The notes under the pieces: generated by a model | The model's input: only the letters and a program-made list of their open reading frames with translations | The model's database searches: none | What the model was told of the DNA's origin: nothing | Made by a program: the position numbers and the translations under genes | Assembly: GCA_903933115.1 (NCBI GenBank) | Contig: CAIZIT010000083.1 | Span: forward strand, 1 to 40,315 | DNA from: an uncultured Burkholderiales bacterium | GTDB taxonomy: Bacteria; Pseudomonadota; Gammaproteobacteria; Burkholderiales; Burkholderiaceae_C | Direction: 5' to 3' | Length of the DNA: 40,315 nucleotides | Shown: piece by piece, positions 18,205 through 25,999 of the stretch | How positions within the stretch are numbered: position 1 is the first letter of the stretch | How the letters are laid out: every line of letters starts with the position of its first letter

Positions 18205-20049
18205 ATGAGCTCTATACATTACGATCTGAATATAGACCGGGCAAAAGATCATATTATTGAAGTCGTCGCACGACTCGCTGACCCCAAGAAAAATCAAGTG
18301 CTCAGTTTACCCAGCTGGATTCCAGGAAGCTATTTGATCCGTGAGTTTTCCAAAGAAATCATCCAAATTTCGGCCAAACAAAATGGTAAATCTAAAAAAG
18401 TTAAACAGCTGAGCAAAAACACTTGGTGCATTGACTCTGCGGCGAGTACTGAGCTGACGATCACCTACTCAGTGTTCGCAAAAGATGCTTCAGTCAGAAC
18501 AGCATGGTTGGATCAAGAAAGAGGCTTCTTCAATGGCAGTAGCGTTTTCATTTGCGCACATGAGTGTAAAAGCTCAAAGCATACACTCACAATTCATAAG
18601 CCCACTTTCAATACGAATTGGAAGTTAGCAACCTCACTCAACAGTGTTAAAGTTGACAACAAAGGTTTTGGACTTTATGAAGCAAAAGACTATGAAGAAC
18701 TGATCGATTGCCCAGTGGAGATGGGAGATTTTTGGTCAGGCCAATTTAAAGCTTGTGGTGTTACGCACCGTATAGTTGTTTCAGGTGCCGCATTGACTTT
18801 TGATGGCAACAAGCTGCTGGCTGATGTTAAAAAGATCTGTGAGCACCAACTTCGCTTTTGGCACGGCCATCAAAAACCTGTAATCAAAAGCTATCTGTTC
18901 ATTTTGTGGGCGGTGGGCGATGGCTACGGCGGCTTAGAACATCGAAACAGCACTGCACTCATTGCCAACCGATCTGATCTTCCACGCGTGGATCAACCCA
19001 AAATGTCAGAAGGCTATGTGCAATTGCTTGGTTTGTTTTCTCACGAGTATTTCCACACTTGGAATATCAAGCGCCTTCGTCCTAGAGAATTTGAACATCT
19101 CGACCTTCAACATGAGAATTACACAGAACTCTTGTGGTTTTTTGAAGGCTTTACAAGCTATTACGATGATTTATTTCTTGTTCGATCGGGTTTGATCGAT
19201 GTACCCGACTACCTCAAGCTTTTGACCAAAACACTCAACCAAGTGCTCCAAACGCCAGGCAGAAAAGTCCATACCGCAGCTCAAGCTTCTTTCGAAGCAT
19301 GGACGAAATACTATAGACCCAACCCGAATACAGCAAACACCACGGTGAGTTATTACACCAAAGGTGCATTGATTGCATTGTGTTTAGATTTGACATTAAG
19401 AACAATTCCGCGTGAACATCGAAAAATTCAAAATCATGGAATCATTGCGCCATCGCAAAACATTTCTGATAACATTTCTGATCCTTTGACGCTTGACGAC
19501 TTGATGCGCAAGTTATGGTCAACTTGCAAAGATGGACTGATGAGTGAGGAGGATCTTTTAAATGCACTGCTTGATTTGACAGGCCAAGATTTTAAGATAC
19601 AGATCCAAAATTGGGTCCATACGACCAAAGAATTGCCGGTGACTGAATTGTTGACCCACTTTGGCGTCACGACCAAATACGAGCCAGCTCAATGGGCTCA
19701 GAAATTAGGCTTGAGACTCTCCGAGTCCAACAACTCCAATCTCGTGATCAAACAAGTGCTTGATGACAGCATTGCCCAAAATGCGGGTCTGTGCGACGGA
19801 GATGAATGGCTGGGCATTGAAGTCATCACCAAGAAGTCAGATCCTGGCCATCGCCTTTGGAGGATTCAAAAACTAGAGGACATCCAACTCTATGCAGGCC
19901 ACCATCGCTATATCAACGCTCTGATATGCAGAGACAAGAAAATCATGCAATTGAAGTTAGATTTGAAGGAACTCCACAACATGAAGACCTTACGCTTGGC
20001 TGCTTCGGAATCTGACCTTTTAAAGTCCTGGCTAATCCATCAACACTAA
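18205..20049 (+). CDS. M61 family metallopeptidase (glycyl aminopeptidase-like) with PDZ domain
   Basis: A 614-residue zinc peptidase. The N-terminal beta-rich domain (PSWIPGSYLIREFSKEI) precedes a thermolysin-like catalytic domain with HEYFH (H280, E281, H284), followed by WNIKRLRP and the third zinc ligand E314 in FFEGFTSYY. GGLEHRNS upstream lines the substrate cleft. A PDZ domain lies at about residues 500-595 (KLGLRLSES, DSIAQNAGLCDGDEWLGI). M61 enzymes release glycine or other residues from peptide N termini. No signal peptide is visible, so a cytoplasmic location is likely. Length and domain order are normal for the family. Confidence 0.93.
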   Translation: MSSIHYDLNIDRAKDHIIEVVARLADPKKNQVLSLPSWIPGSYLIREFSKEIIQISAKQNGKSKKVKQLSKNTWCIDSAASTELTITYSVFAKDASVRTAWLDQERGFFNGSSVFICAHECKSSKHTLTIHKPTFNTNWKLATSLNSVKVDNKGFGLYEAKDYEELIDCPVEMGDFWSGQFKACGVTHRIVVSGAALTFDGNKLLADVKKICEHQLRFWHGHQKPVIKSYLFILWAVGDGYGGLEHRNSTALIANRSDLPRVDQPKMSEGYVQLLGLFSHEYFHTWNIKRLRPREFEHLDLQHENYTELLWFFEGFTSYYDDLFLVRSGLIDVPDYLKLLTKTLNQVLQTPGRKVHTAAQASFEAWTKYYRPNPNTANTTVSYYTKGALIALCLDLTLRTIPREHRKIQNHGIIAPSQNISDNISDPLTLDDLMRKLWSTCKDGLMSEEDLLNALLDLTGQDFKIQIQNWVHTTKELPVTELLTHFGVTTKYEPAQWAQKLGLRLSESNNSNLVIKQVLDDSIAQNAGLCDGDEWLGIEVITKKSDPGHRLWRIQKLEDIQLYAGHHRYINALICRDKKIMQLKLDLKELHNMKTLRLAASESDLLKSWLIHQH

Positions 20050-20074
20050 TTCACTCAATTGGGGAGCATATCAA

Positions 20075-20854
20075 GTGGCATATGAATTTATAAAAACTCA
20101 CACTGAAGACTCAAAAGTAGGTGTCATCACATTGGATCGACCCAAATTTCTCAATGCGTTGAATACTGAGTTGATGATTGAATTGGGACAAGCTCTTAAG
20201 GCATTTGATGCAGACTCGACCATTGGTTGTATTGTCATCACTGGAAGTGAAAAGGCATTTGCTGCTGGAGCCGATATCTCCGCCATGTCAAAATTCAGTT
20301 TTTCAGATGTATACGGCAACGATTTCATCACGAAAGACTGGGAGATTATTCGTCAAATCAGAAAACCTGTGATTGCTGCAGTGAGTGGATTTGCGCTAGG
20401 AGGAGGTTGTGAGTTGGCAATGATGTGTGACTTCATCATCGCTGCCGATAATGCAAAATTTGGTCAACCTGAAATCAAACTGGGCATCATTCCTGGTGCA
20501 GGGGGGACTCAAAGGCTGCCAAGAGCTGTGGGCAAGTCCAAGGCCATGGATATGGTCTTGACCGCTCGAATGATGGACGCCAAAGAAGCCGAACTGGCAG
20601 GCTTGGTTTCAAGAGTGGTTGCCCTTGATCAATTGATGAGTGAAACTATTGCGGCTGCAATGACCATTTGCAGCTATCCTCAACTGGCTGTGTTCGCCGC
20701 TAAAGAATCGGTTCAAAGGGCATTTGAAGGCTCTTTGAGCGATGGAATGATGTACGAAAGGCGACTCTTTCACGCCCTATTTGCAACACAAGATCAGAAA
20801 GAAGGCATGCAAGCATTTTTAGACAAGCGTCCTGCCAAATTTGAAAACAAGTAA
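20075..20854 (+). CDS. Enoyl-CoA hydratase
   Basis: A 259-residue crotonase-fold enzyme that hydrates trans-2-enoyl-CoA to 3-hydroxyacyl-CoA in beta-oxidation. Both catalytic glutamates are present: E113 in GGGCELAMMCD and E133 in GQPEIKLGIIPG, 20 residues apart as in rat mitochondrial hydratase. The oxyanion-hole segments AFAAGADISAM and the conserved GAGGTQRLPR follow. The start codon is GTG at 20075 (VAYEFIKT), with GGGGAG eight bases upstream; the nearby ATG is out of frame. The strength of these motifs supports true hydratase activity rather than a diverged crotonase. Confidence 0.93.
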   Translation: MAYEFIKTHTEDSKVGVITLDRPKFLNALNTELMIELGQALKAFDADSTIGCIVITGSEKAFAAGADISAMSKFSFSDVYGNDFITKDWEIIRQIRKPVIAAVSGFALGGGCELAMMCDFIIAADNAKFGQPEIKLGIIPGAGGTQRLPRAVGKSKAMDMVLTARMMDAKEAELAGLVSRVVALDQLMSETIAAAMTICSYPQLAVFAAKESVQRAFEGSLSDGMMYERRLFHALFATQDQKEGMQAFLDKRPAKFENK

Positions 20855-20858
20855 ATCT

Positions 20859-21479
20859 ATGAAAAAGTTGAATTTACTGATCTACTCCTTATCAAGCGTA
20901 TTTCTTCTCTATGGGTGTGCCAACACCAACTCAACAATGGGTATCAACTCACCACTTGCTGGTGTTGAGACAAACTCACCCCAGCCCATAGTGGCCAAAG
21001 TGCTCAAGGTCACACCCGTCTCCAAGTCTGCTTCATTGGAGAAGAAGGAGACTAAAAAGGAAGAACTGCTTACAAGTCCAACCAACTCTCAAACAATCGA
21101 GAGCCCTGGCATGGAAGCCAGCGCAACTGAATACGAGGTCATTTTTCAATATAACAATCAAACCTATTCCACACAGCTGCCGTTTGATCCCGGTGAAAAT
21201 TTAATGGTACAAAGCTTTGCACCCAATACGCCCACAACCAATGGTAATTCATCAGTCACCTCCTCCACCATGCCTGGAGCTTTGATCTACGGTTCAAATG
21301 AACTTTATGTCTTACCCCCAACGGCTCTTGGCTACTACCCCTATCCAGGCGTCGGTTTTTATACAGCTTTTCCTGTCTACTTTGCTGGCGGCTACTATCA
21401 CCGCTTGCCAGGGCAATACCATCTGAATCCAGGAAACCATTTTCACCATGGGGGTGGGCGATCTAGAGGAAGAAAATAA
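20859..21479 (+). CDS. Hypothetical lipoprotein
   Basis: A protein of about 206 residues that I cannot assign to a named family. It starts MKKLNLLIYSLSSVFLLYGC: a charged N-terminus, a hydrophobic stretch and a cysteine at position 20 after LYG, matching a lipoprotein signal with a somewhat unusual tyrosine in the lipobox. The next 75 residues are Ser/Thr/Asn/Lys-rich and likely unstructured. A small beta-like domain (YEVIFQYNNQTYSTQLPFDPG) follows, then a Gly/Tyr/Pro-rich and finally His/Gly/Arg-rich tail ending HHGGGRSRGRK. The ordered part resembles outer-membrane glycine-rich lipoproteins of betaproteobacteria. A TTG at 20841 would add six residues. Confidence 0.7.
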   Translation: MKKLNLLIYSLSSVFLLYGCANTNSTMGINSPLAGVETNSPQPIVAKVLKVTPVSKSASLEKKETKKEELLTSPTNSQTIESPGMEASATEYEVIFQYNNQTYSTQLPFDPGENLMVQSFAPNTPTTNGNSSVTSSTMPGALIYGSNELYVLPPTALGYYPYPGVGFYTAFPVYFAGGYYHRLPGQYHLNPGNHFHHGGGRSRGRK

Positions 21480-21482
21480 ACA

Positions 21483-21626
21483 ATGGCATTGAATGAAATT
21501 TTCAACTTCCAAAGAATAACAGCGAATTTAGTGATTCGAAGTGAATTCTTACTCTACAAAATTGCTATCTACGCGACGATCAACCTGATCGATGATGCGG
21601 CCATGCTAGCGATGATATTTACTTGA
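21483..21626 (+). CDS. Possible 47-residue small ORF or gene remnant
   Basis: An ATG four bases after the lipoprotein stop opens a 47-codon frame ending at 21626, just before the convergent cytochrome gene. AGAGGAAG about ten bases upstream could serve as a ribosome site. The C-terminal two thirds are hydrophobic (LLYKIAIYATINLIDDAAMLAMIF) and could form one membrane helix. I recognise no family. It may be a small membrane protein, or the broken end of a former chromosomal gene at the border between core and accessory DNA, or chance. Confidence 0.22.
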   Translation: MALNEIFNFQRITANLVIRSEFLLYKIAIYATINLIDDAAMLAMIFT

Positions 21627-21630
21627 TCCG

Positions 21631-21927
21631 TCAGTTCTCAGAACCACTGATGACATATTGCCATAAAGACTGAACATCGTCTTCATTGAGTTTTGATCTC
21701 CAAGCCGGCATACCACCACCTTTGCCGTTCAATACAGAATTTTGAAATCTTTGAAAATCATTTTTCGGAAATTTTTTCAAATCAAAAGCAAGACCGGGTT
21801 TTTGCATTTCTCTACCGTGACATGTTGCACAATTCTCGTGATAGATTTCTTTTCCGATCTCAGAGCTATCTGCGTAGCAATGTGATACCCATGTAAAAAG
21901 AATGGGAAATAAAAAAAATCGGCTCAT
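21631..21927 (-). CDS. Small monohaem cytochrome c paired with ThDP enzyme
   Basis: A 98-residue secreted cytochrome c of class I. Residues 1-19 form a signal peptide (SRFFLFPILFTWVSHCYA, cleavage after CYA or nearby). Haem is bound by CATCH at residues 33-37, and the distal methionine is probably in GKGGGMPAWRSKLNEDDV, a typical cytochrome c Met loop. The C-terminal helix (LWQYVISG) packs as usual. Its start codon lies two bases after the stop of the ThDP enzyme gene, so it is surely in that operon. It probably receives electrons in the periplasm; its donor is inferred to be the ThDP enzyme or the other cytochrome. Confidence 0.88.
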   Translation of the reverse strand: MSRFFLFPILFTWVSHCYADSSEIGKEIYHENCATCHGREMQKPGLAFDLKKFPKNDFQRFQNSVLNGKGGGMPAWRSKLNEDDVQSLWQYVISGSEN

Positions 21928-21929
21928 TT

Positions 21930-23861
21930 TTATGCTTTTTTAACTTTTTGTCTTGTCCCTTTGATATTGGGAACCCAAGGTTGATCTGTCCAACCTACGC
22001 CTCGTCTTACAACTTGTACGTCAATGAGATAGGGCTTACCGTCTAATGTCGACAACTTTGCTCTTGCTAGCGCTTGTTTTAATTCCAATGGATTGCTGAC
22101 AACTTCAGACTTCACCCCAAAACCTTGGGCAATATGAGCCATATTCATATCAGGGTTACCCAAGTAACTGGCCACATACTGACCCGTTTGAACCATACGC
22201 CCAGAGGGAACATTGGCGATTGCTCGAGTATGTGGACCGGCATAAGCATGGTTGTTATAAACAATTGTAATGACGGGTAACTCTAATCGAGCCATGTTCC
22301 ATAGCGCATGAGGGCCAAAAAGGAACGAGCCATCACCAACCAGGCAAATGACTTGTTGCTTGGGTCTTGCCAACTTGACACCAGCAGATGTTCCAACTCC
22401 AGAACCCAAGTGTCCGCCGTAATAATAAAATAACTCACGCCCTCCAACCGGATTGAAGTTAAAAGAATGCATGGCTACCGATCCGGCCTCATGAACGATG
22501 ATTGCATCCTTCTCAGCGAATTGCGCCACTTCCCAAGTCACTCTATCAGCGATTAAAGGAGAATTGTTCCACTCAGGATTATTCACAATACCGGTCAATA
22601 ACATTCGAGCTCGATCAGTATATTTTTTAACTTCAATGGTTCGATCTGTAGCAATCTCCTTGCTTTTGGTATTCATTAATTGCTCTAAAGCTGCAATCAA
22701 ATCATCCAATCCCAACGAAACGTCACCCACCAAAGGAACGTCTGTAGACATCACTTTGCCCATATTTTGATAATCGATCCGCATATCAATGAACTTAACG
22801 TTTCTGGCAACAATAGGCTGATTACCGTTGTGTTGCATTTTGTTACCAATATTGATAGCAAGGTCATAATTCTTAGGCCACGTGATGCTGGACAAAGTAC
22901 CAGAGGGTGCATTTCCCACCCAAAGTGGGTGTGATTCGGGGAAATTCACCCACATTTGACGCATTTGAGTAACTGGCATACCCAACATTTCTGCAAGTTT
23001 TACAACTTTCGCAACTGCTTTTGCTTTATAAACTTCATCCCCTACGATCAAGACAGGCATTTTTGCATCCAGAAGCATTCTTGCAGCACGCTCAATTTCG
23101 ACAGGATTCGGTCTCACACGCATACGTGTGTCGAAATGACTTTGCTGAATAATTTCAGTGCGCGTTCTCTCATCTGTGTAGTCAGAATGCCAAGTTAAAT
23201 AGGCAGGTCCATGGGGTGGAGTCCACGCCGATTTGAATGCATGCCTTGTCGTTTCAGCAATCATGGAGGGGCCACGAGCCATCCATGAATACTTTGTAAG
23301 GGGCTGCAATACTTGCTCTTGATTTGCAATTTCTTCAAAACCATCACGACCAGCTCTTTTTGATTGATCGGTTCGATATGAATAAACAACCAATGGCGTT
23401 TGCTCTTTATATGCATTAAAAACCTGTCCCATGGCATTCATAAGGCCAACTGCACCAGCCTGCATCACAATGGCTGGCTCTTGTGATGCCTTTATATACC
23501 CTGCAGCCATTGCAGCGCCAGGGCCTTCATGGGGTGTCAAAATATAGTTAAGCTGAGGCCTATCAACAAGCGCATCGTAAAACTGTGCATCCTCACTGGC
23601 TGAATTGCCGAAAACATACTTTACACCACAAGCAATCAATTGCTCAGCAAAGCATGCTCCACCCGTACCCTGAAAAGTTTTAACTGCTGGGGGTTCAGAA
23701 GCTGACTGATTATCAGAATTTTGAGTTGTTTGTCCTGAAGCATTGAGGGAAGACAGTACGCCTTCAGCAGCAGTCACAGTCATTCCAGCCAATTTCAAAT
23801 TATCTAAAAATCCCCGCCTTGATATCGAGTTAGCCAAGTACTTTGTAACAATATCGCGCAT
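21930..23861 (-). CDS. Thiamine-diphosphate-dependent enzyme with twin-arginine leader
   Basis: A 643-residue enzyme with the three-domain fold of acetolactate synthase, benzoylformate decarboxylase and pyruvate oxidase. The N-terminal Pyr domain contains the cofactor-activating glutamate E112 in TPHEGPGAAMAAGY. The middle domain follows (about residues 255-390). The C-terminal PP domain carries the ThDP/Mg motif GDGSFLF (about residues 505-511) ending at VYNNHAYAG. About 60 extra residues precede the first domain; they contain SRRGFLDNL (R15, R16) and a moderately hydrophobic Ala/Val/Leu stretch, matching a Tat leader. It lies between two secreted c-type cytochromes, 37 bp after one and 2 bp before the other. 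Together these point to a periplasmic enzyme oxidising a 2-oxoacid or aldehyde-forming substrate with cytochrome c as acceptor. Family is certain; location and reaction are inference. A retained non-cleaved leader or cytoplasmic role is the alternative. Confidence 0.85.
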   Translation of the reverse strand: MRDIVTKYLANSISRRGFLDNLKLAGMTVTAAEGVLSSLNASGQTTQNSDNQSASEPPAVKTFQGTGGACFAEQLIACGVKYVFGNSASEDAQFYDALVDRPQLNYILTPHEGPGAAMAAGYIKASQEPAIVMQAGAVGLMNAMGQVFNAYKEQTPLVVYSYRTDQSKRAGRDGFEEIANQEQVLQPLTKYSWMARGPSMIAETTRHAFKSAWTPPHGPAYLTWHSDYTDERTRTEIIQQSHFDTRMRVRPNPVEIERAARMLLDAKMPVLIVGDEVYKAKAVAKVVKLAEMLGMPVTQMRQMWVNFPESHPLWVGNAPSGTLSSITWPKNYDLAINIGNKMQHNGNQPIVARNVKFIDMRIDYQNMGKVMSTDVPLVGDVSLGLDDLIAALEQLMNTKSKEIATDRTIEVKKYTDRARMLLTGIVNNPEWNNSPLIADRVTWEVAQFAEKDAIIVHEAGSVAMHSFNFNPVGGRELFYYYGGHLGSGVGTSAGVKLARPKQQVICLVGDGSFLFGPHALWNMARLELPVITIVYNNHAYAGPHTRAIANVPSGRMVQTGQYVASYLGNPDMNMAHIAQGFGVKSEVVSNPLELKQALARAKLSTLDGKPYLIDVQVVRRGVGWTDQPWVPNIKGTRQKVKKA

Positions 23862-23898
23862 TGAGAAATCTCCTAAAAATTGGCCTCGAAATAAATAA

Positions 23899-24213
23899 TC
23901 AGTTTTTAACTTTTACGGCTTGAGCACCAAAGTCTTTTCCTAAAAACATGGCCATGGATTGAATTTCCTCTTTAGTCCAAACCGCTCCTCGACCCATCAT
24001 GCGATATAGAGTTGCTTCCCAAGCACGATCACTTTGACGTTGATCTCTCCAAATTGAATCTGTATGACATTGTGCACATTTTCTCAAAACCAAATCCTTT
24101 CCGATTTCAATGCCTATTGGATCTTCAACGGAAACTTGCGCAAAAGTATTAAGCGAAAAAAAGGGAAAAAGAAAAAAAATGTAAACGCGCTTGATGCGAA
24201 GCAAACTACACAT
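23899..24213 (-). CDS. Small cytochrome c upstream of ThDP enzyme
   Basis: A 104-residue secreted monohaem cytochrome. The ATG at 24213 has GAGG six bases upstream and is preferred to a TTG four codons earlier. The N terminus is a signal peptide (IKRVYIFFLFPFFSLNTFAQ). Haem is bound at CAQCH near residue 46-50, and the sequence after it (RQSDRAWEATLYRMMGRGAVWTKEE in two parts) has the W...M.G.G..WT..E pattern of the small cytochrome subunits and domains attached to periplasmic dehydrogenases such as sulfite or PQQ-dependent enzymes. It is the first gene of the three-gene ThDP operon. It differs clearly from the cytochrome at the other end, so the pair are not recent duplicates and may act in series. 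Confidence 0.86.
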   Translation of the reverse strand: MCSLLRIKRVYIFFLFPFFSLNTFAQVSVEDPIGIEIGKDLVLRKCAQCHTDSIWRDQRQSDRAWEATLYRMMGRGAVWTKEEIQSMAMFLGKDFGAQAVKVKN

Positions 24214-24237
24214 GTAATACCTCAATTTTTTGAAAGG

Positions 24238-24249
24238 TGGATCAATCCA
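24238..24249. promoter_or_regulatory. Short inverted repeat in divergent promoter of ThDP operon
   Basis: TGGAT and ATCCA are separated by two bases, making a 12-base near-perfect dyad 25 bases upstream of the cytochrome start at 24213. The gap to the DUF35 gene (24214-24433) has no other gene. The last ten bases (GATCAATCCA) recur at 37023-37032, just upstream of the flavin monooxygenase gene. A shared operator is possible; chance is not excluded. Confidence 0.3.
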
Positions 24250-24433
24250 ATTTTAGTTCTCATTTATTCAATTCGCACTCTCGAAAAACTAAGGATAACC
24301 CTCTATTGGAAAGACTGTGAACTCACCAGATAATTAAAAATTCATAATCTAAAAGTGGCTGGTGTTGTCTCATTTTTATACCGAGAAACTAACAACAACT
24401 TTTAATCTAACTCCACTTCACATCAAAATAATT

Positions 24434-24826
24434 ATGCATGATCTTAGTCCGACTGAATTAGGGGCAACCCAATTTCATCAAGAGGGAATTAAAAATGGAA
24501 AGTTTCTTATTCAGAAATGTTCAAGCTGTGAAAATTTTCAATTTTTCCCAAGGTCGTTTTGCATCACTTGCAGTTCAGACAGCCTTGACTGGAAAGCCGC
24601 ATCTGGAAATGGTGTTGTCTATTCGACAACTACAGTTCGCCGAAAGGCCGAAATCGGTGGAGATTTCAACGTAAGCCTTATTGATCTTGATGAAGGTGTT
24701 CGCGTTATGGGTAATGTAGTTGATGTAGACCCTAGTGAGGTTTTCATCGGTTTAAAGGTGAGGCTTGAAATCATTCAAGAAAATGGACAAGGTAAAGTTC
24801 AATTTAAATCAGGAACCACCAAATGA
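24434..24826 (+). CDS. DUF35 / OB-fold acyl-CoA-associated protein with zinc ribbon
   Basis: A 130-residue protein with the two parts of the DUF35 family: an N-terminal helix and rubredoxin-like zinc ribbon with CSSC and CITC pairs (about residues 34-37 and 49-52), then an OB-fold domain (GVVYSTTTVRR, VSLIDLDEGVRVMGNV). DUF35 proteins form complexes with thiolase-like partners; the OB fold binds acyl-CoA. The downstream thiolase-fold gene overlaps by 4 bp (ATGA), supporting complex formation. In steroid degraders such pairs (ChsH2-DUF35 with Ltp2) carry out retro-aldol cleavage. The ATG at 24434 is chosen; an upstream GTG at 24362 would add 24 residues not seen in the family. Confidence 0.85.
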   Translation: MHDLSPTELGATQFHQEGIKNGKFLIQKCSSCENFQFFPRSFCITCSSDSLDWKAASGNGVVYSTTTVRRKAEIGGDFNVSLIDLDEGVRVMGNVVDVDPSEVFIGLKVRLEIIQENGQGKVQFKSGTTK

Positions 24827-25998
24827 GCCACATTGATACTCGTGCAAAAGTTGCAATTGTTGGTGTAGGCACTGCTGGATGTGGCGAGGCACCTGGAATG
24901 AGTGAGTTGGACCTCCTTGGTTTAGCCACTCATTCAGCCCTCAATGATTGTGGCCTATCCATTAAGGATATAGATGGCATTTGTACTGCAAATTTAAACA
25001 TTGCCATGTGGCCATTAAATGTTGCTGAATACCTGGGACTTCAACCCACTTTCATTGAAGGTACAAATATCGGGGGGGCAGCATTTATCGCTCACCAAAA
25101 GCCTTCGATACTCGCACTGATGAGTGGTCAATGCAAGGCTGTACTCGTTTGCTATGGTAGCAATCAACGTACATCCAAATTTGGTCGCAGAGAACGTGGT
25201 CAAGCTCGAAATTTGCTTGATCCTAGTATTTATGAAGATCCATACCATCCCTTTGATCCACCCTCCTCTTATGCGCTCATTGCAGCTCGGCATATGCATC
25301 AATATGGAACAACGAGAAAACATTTGGCCGAAGTGGCACTTGCAGCAAGAAAATGGGCACAGTTAAATCCTGAAGCATTTGCAAGAGAACCTCTGGATCT
25401 GGAGACCATTCTAAATGCTCGGATGATATCTGACCCTTTCACAATTTATGATTGCTGCCAAGTGACTGACGGTGCAGGTGCTTATATTATGACTTTGGCC
25501 GACAGAGCCAAAGATTTAAAGAAAAAACCAATTTATATACTATCAAATGAAACAGCCGTATGGCATCGGTCAGTGACCAATATGAAAGATTTAACGGTTA
25601 CACCTTCACAAGAATCAGGAGCTAAAGCATTTGAAGCATCGCACCTGACAAAGGATGATATCGATGTCGTACAAATTTACGATGCTTTTACGATCAATAC
25701 TATCCTAGCCCTTGAGGATTTAGGATTTTGTGAAAAAGGAGAGGGTGGTGCTTTTGTAGACAATGGAAATATTGCACCTGGTGGCCAACTTCCAGTGAAT
25801 ACAAATGGTGGCGGACTTTCATGCGTTCACCCAAATATGTATGGCGCCTTCGCGACTATTGAAGCGGTAAGACAACTCAGAGGAGAATGTAACGATCGAC
25901 AAGTACCTGACGCTAAAACAGCACTCATCAATGGAAATGGAGGTACCGCAGCATCAAGTCAATCGACATCTATTCTGTGCACGGAATCAAATTTCTAA
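24823..25998 (+). CDS. Thiolase-fold protein lacking catalytic cysteines (Ltp2-like)
   Basis: A 391-residue thiolase-superfamily protein of the SCP2/lipid-transfer type. The fold is shown by VAIVGVGTAGCGE at the start, QIYDAFTINTILALEDLGF, and NTNGGGLSCVHPNMYGAF, which retains the active-site histidine. The nucleophilic cysteine of true thiolases is missing: the matching loop reads EGTNIGGAAF (around residues 79-88). The second catalytic cysteine region reads NGNGGTAASSQS, without Cys. This fits Ltp2-like proteins, which with a DUF35 partner cleave a C-C bond by retro-aldol reaction instead of thiolysis. Translational overlap with the DUF35 gene supports the pairing. It may act on an acyl-CoA made elsewhere in this catabolic region. 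Family identity is strong; substrate is unknown. Confidence 0.87.
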   Translation: MSHIDTRAKVAIVGVGTAGCGEAPGMSELDLLGLATHSALNDCGLSIKDIDGICTANLNIAMWPLNVAEYLGLQPTFIEGTNIGGAAFIAHQKPSILALMSGQCKAVLVCYGSNQRTSKFGRRERGQARNLLDPSIYEDPYHPFDPPSSYALIAARHMHQYGTTRKHLAEVALAARKWAQLNPEAFAREPLDLETILNARMISDPFTIYDCCQVTDGAGAYIMTLADRAKDLKKKPIYILSNETAVWHRSVTNMKDLTVTPSQESGAKAFEASHLTKDDIDVVQIYDAFTINTILALEDLGFCEKGEGGAFVDNGNIAPGGQLPVNTNGGGLSCVHPNMYGAFATIEAVRQLRGECNDRQVPDAKTALINGNGGTAASSQSTSILCTESNF

Positions 25999-25999
25999 T

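Noticed and set aside
21480-21630. Attachment site or tRNA at the border of the accessory block
   Set aside because: No cloverleaf-forming sequence, no direct repeat pair and no integrase gene could be seen.
23862-23898. TPP riboswitch upstream of the ThDP enzyme gene
   Set aside because: The gap is only 37 bases and lacks the conserved thi-box sequence; a ThDP-using enzyme does not imply such a switch.
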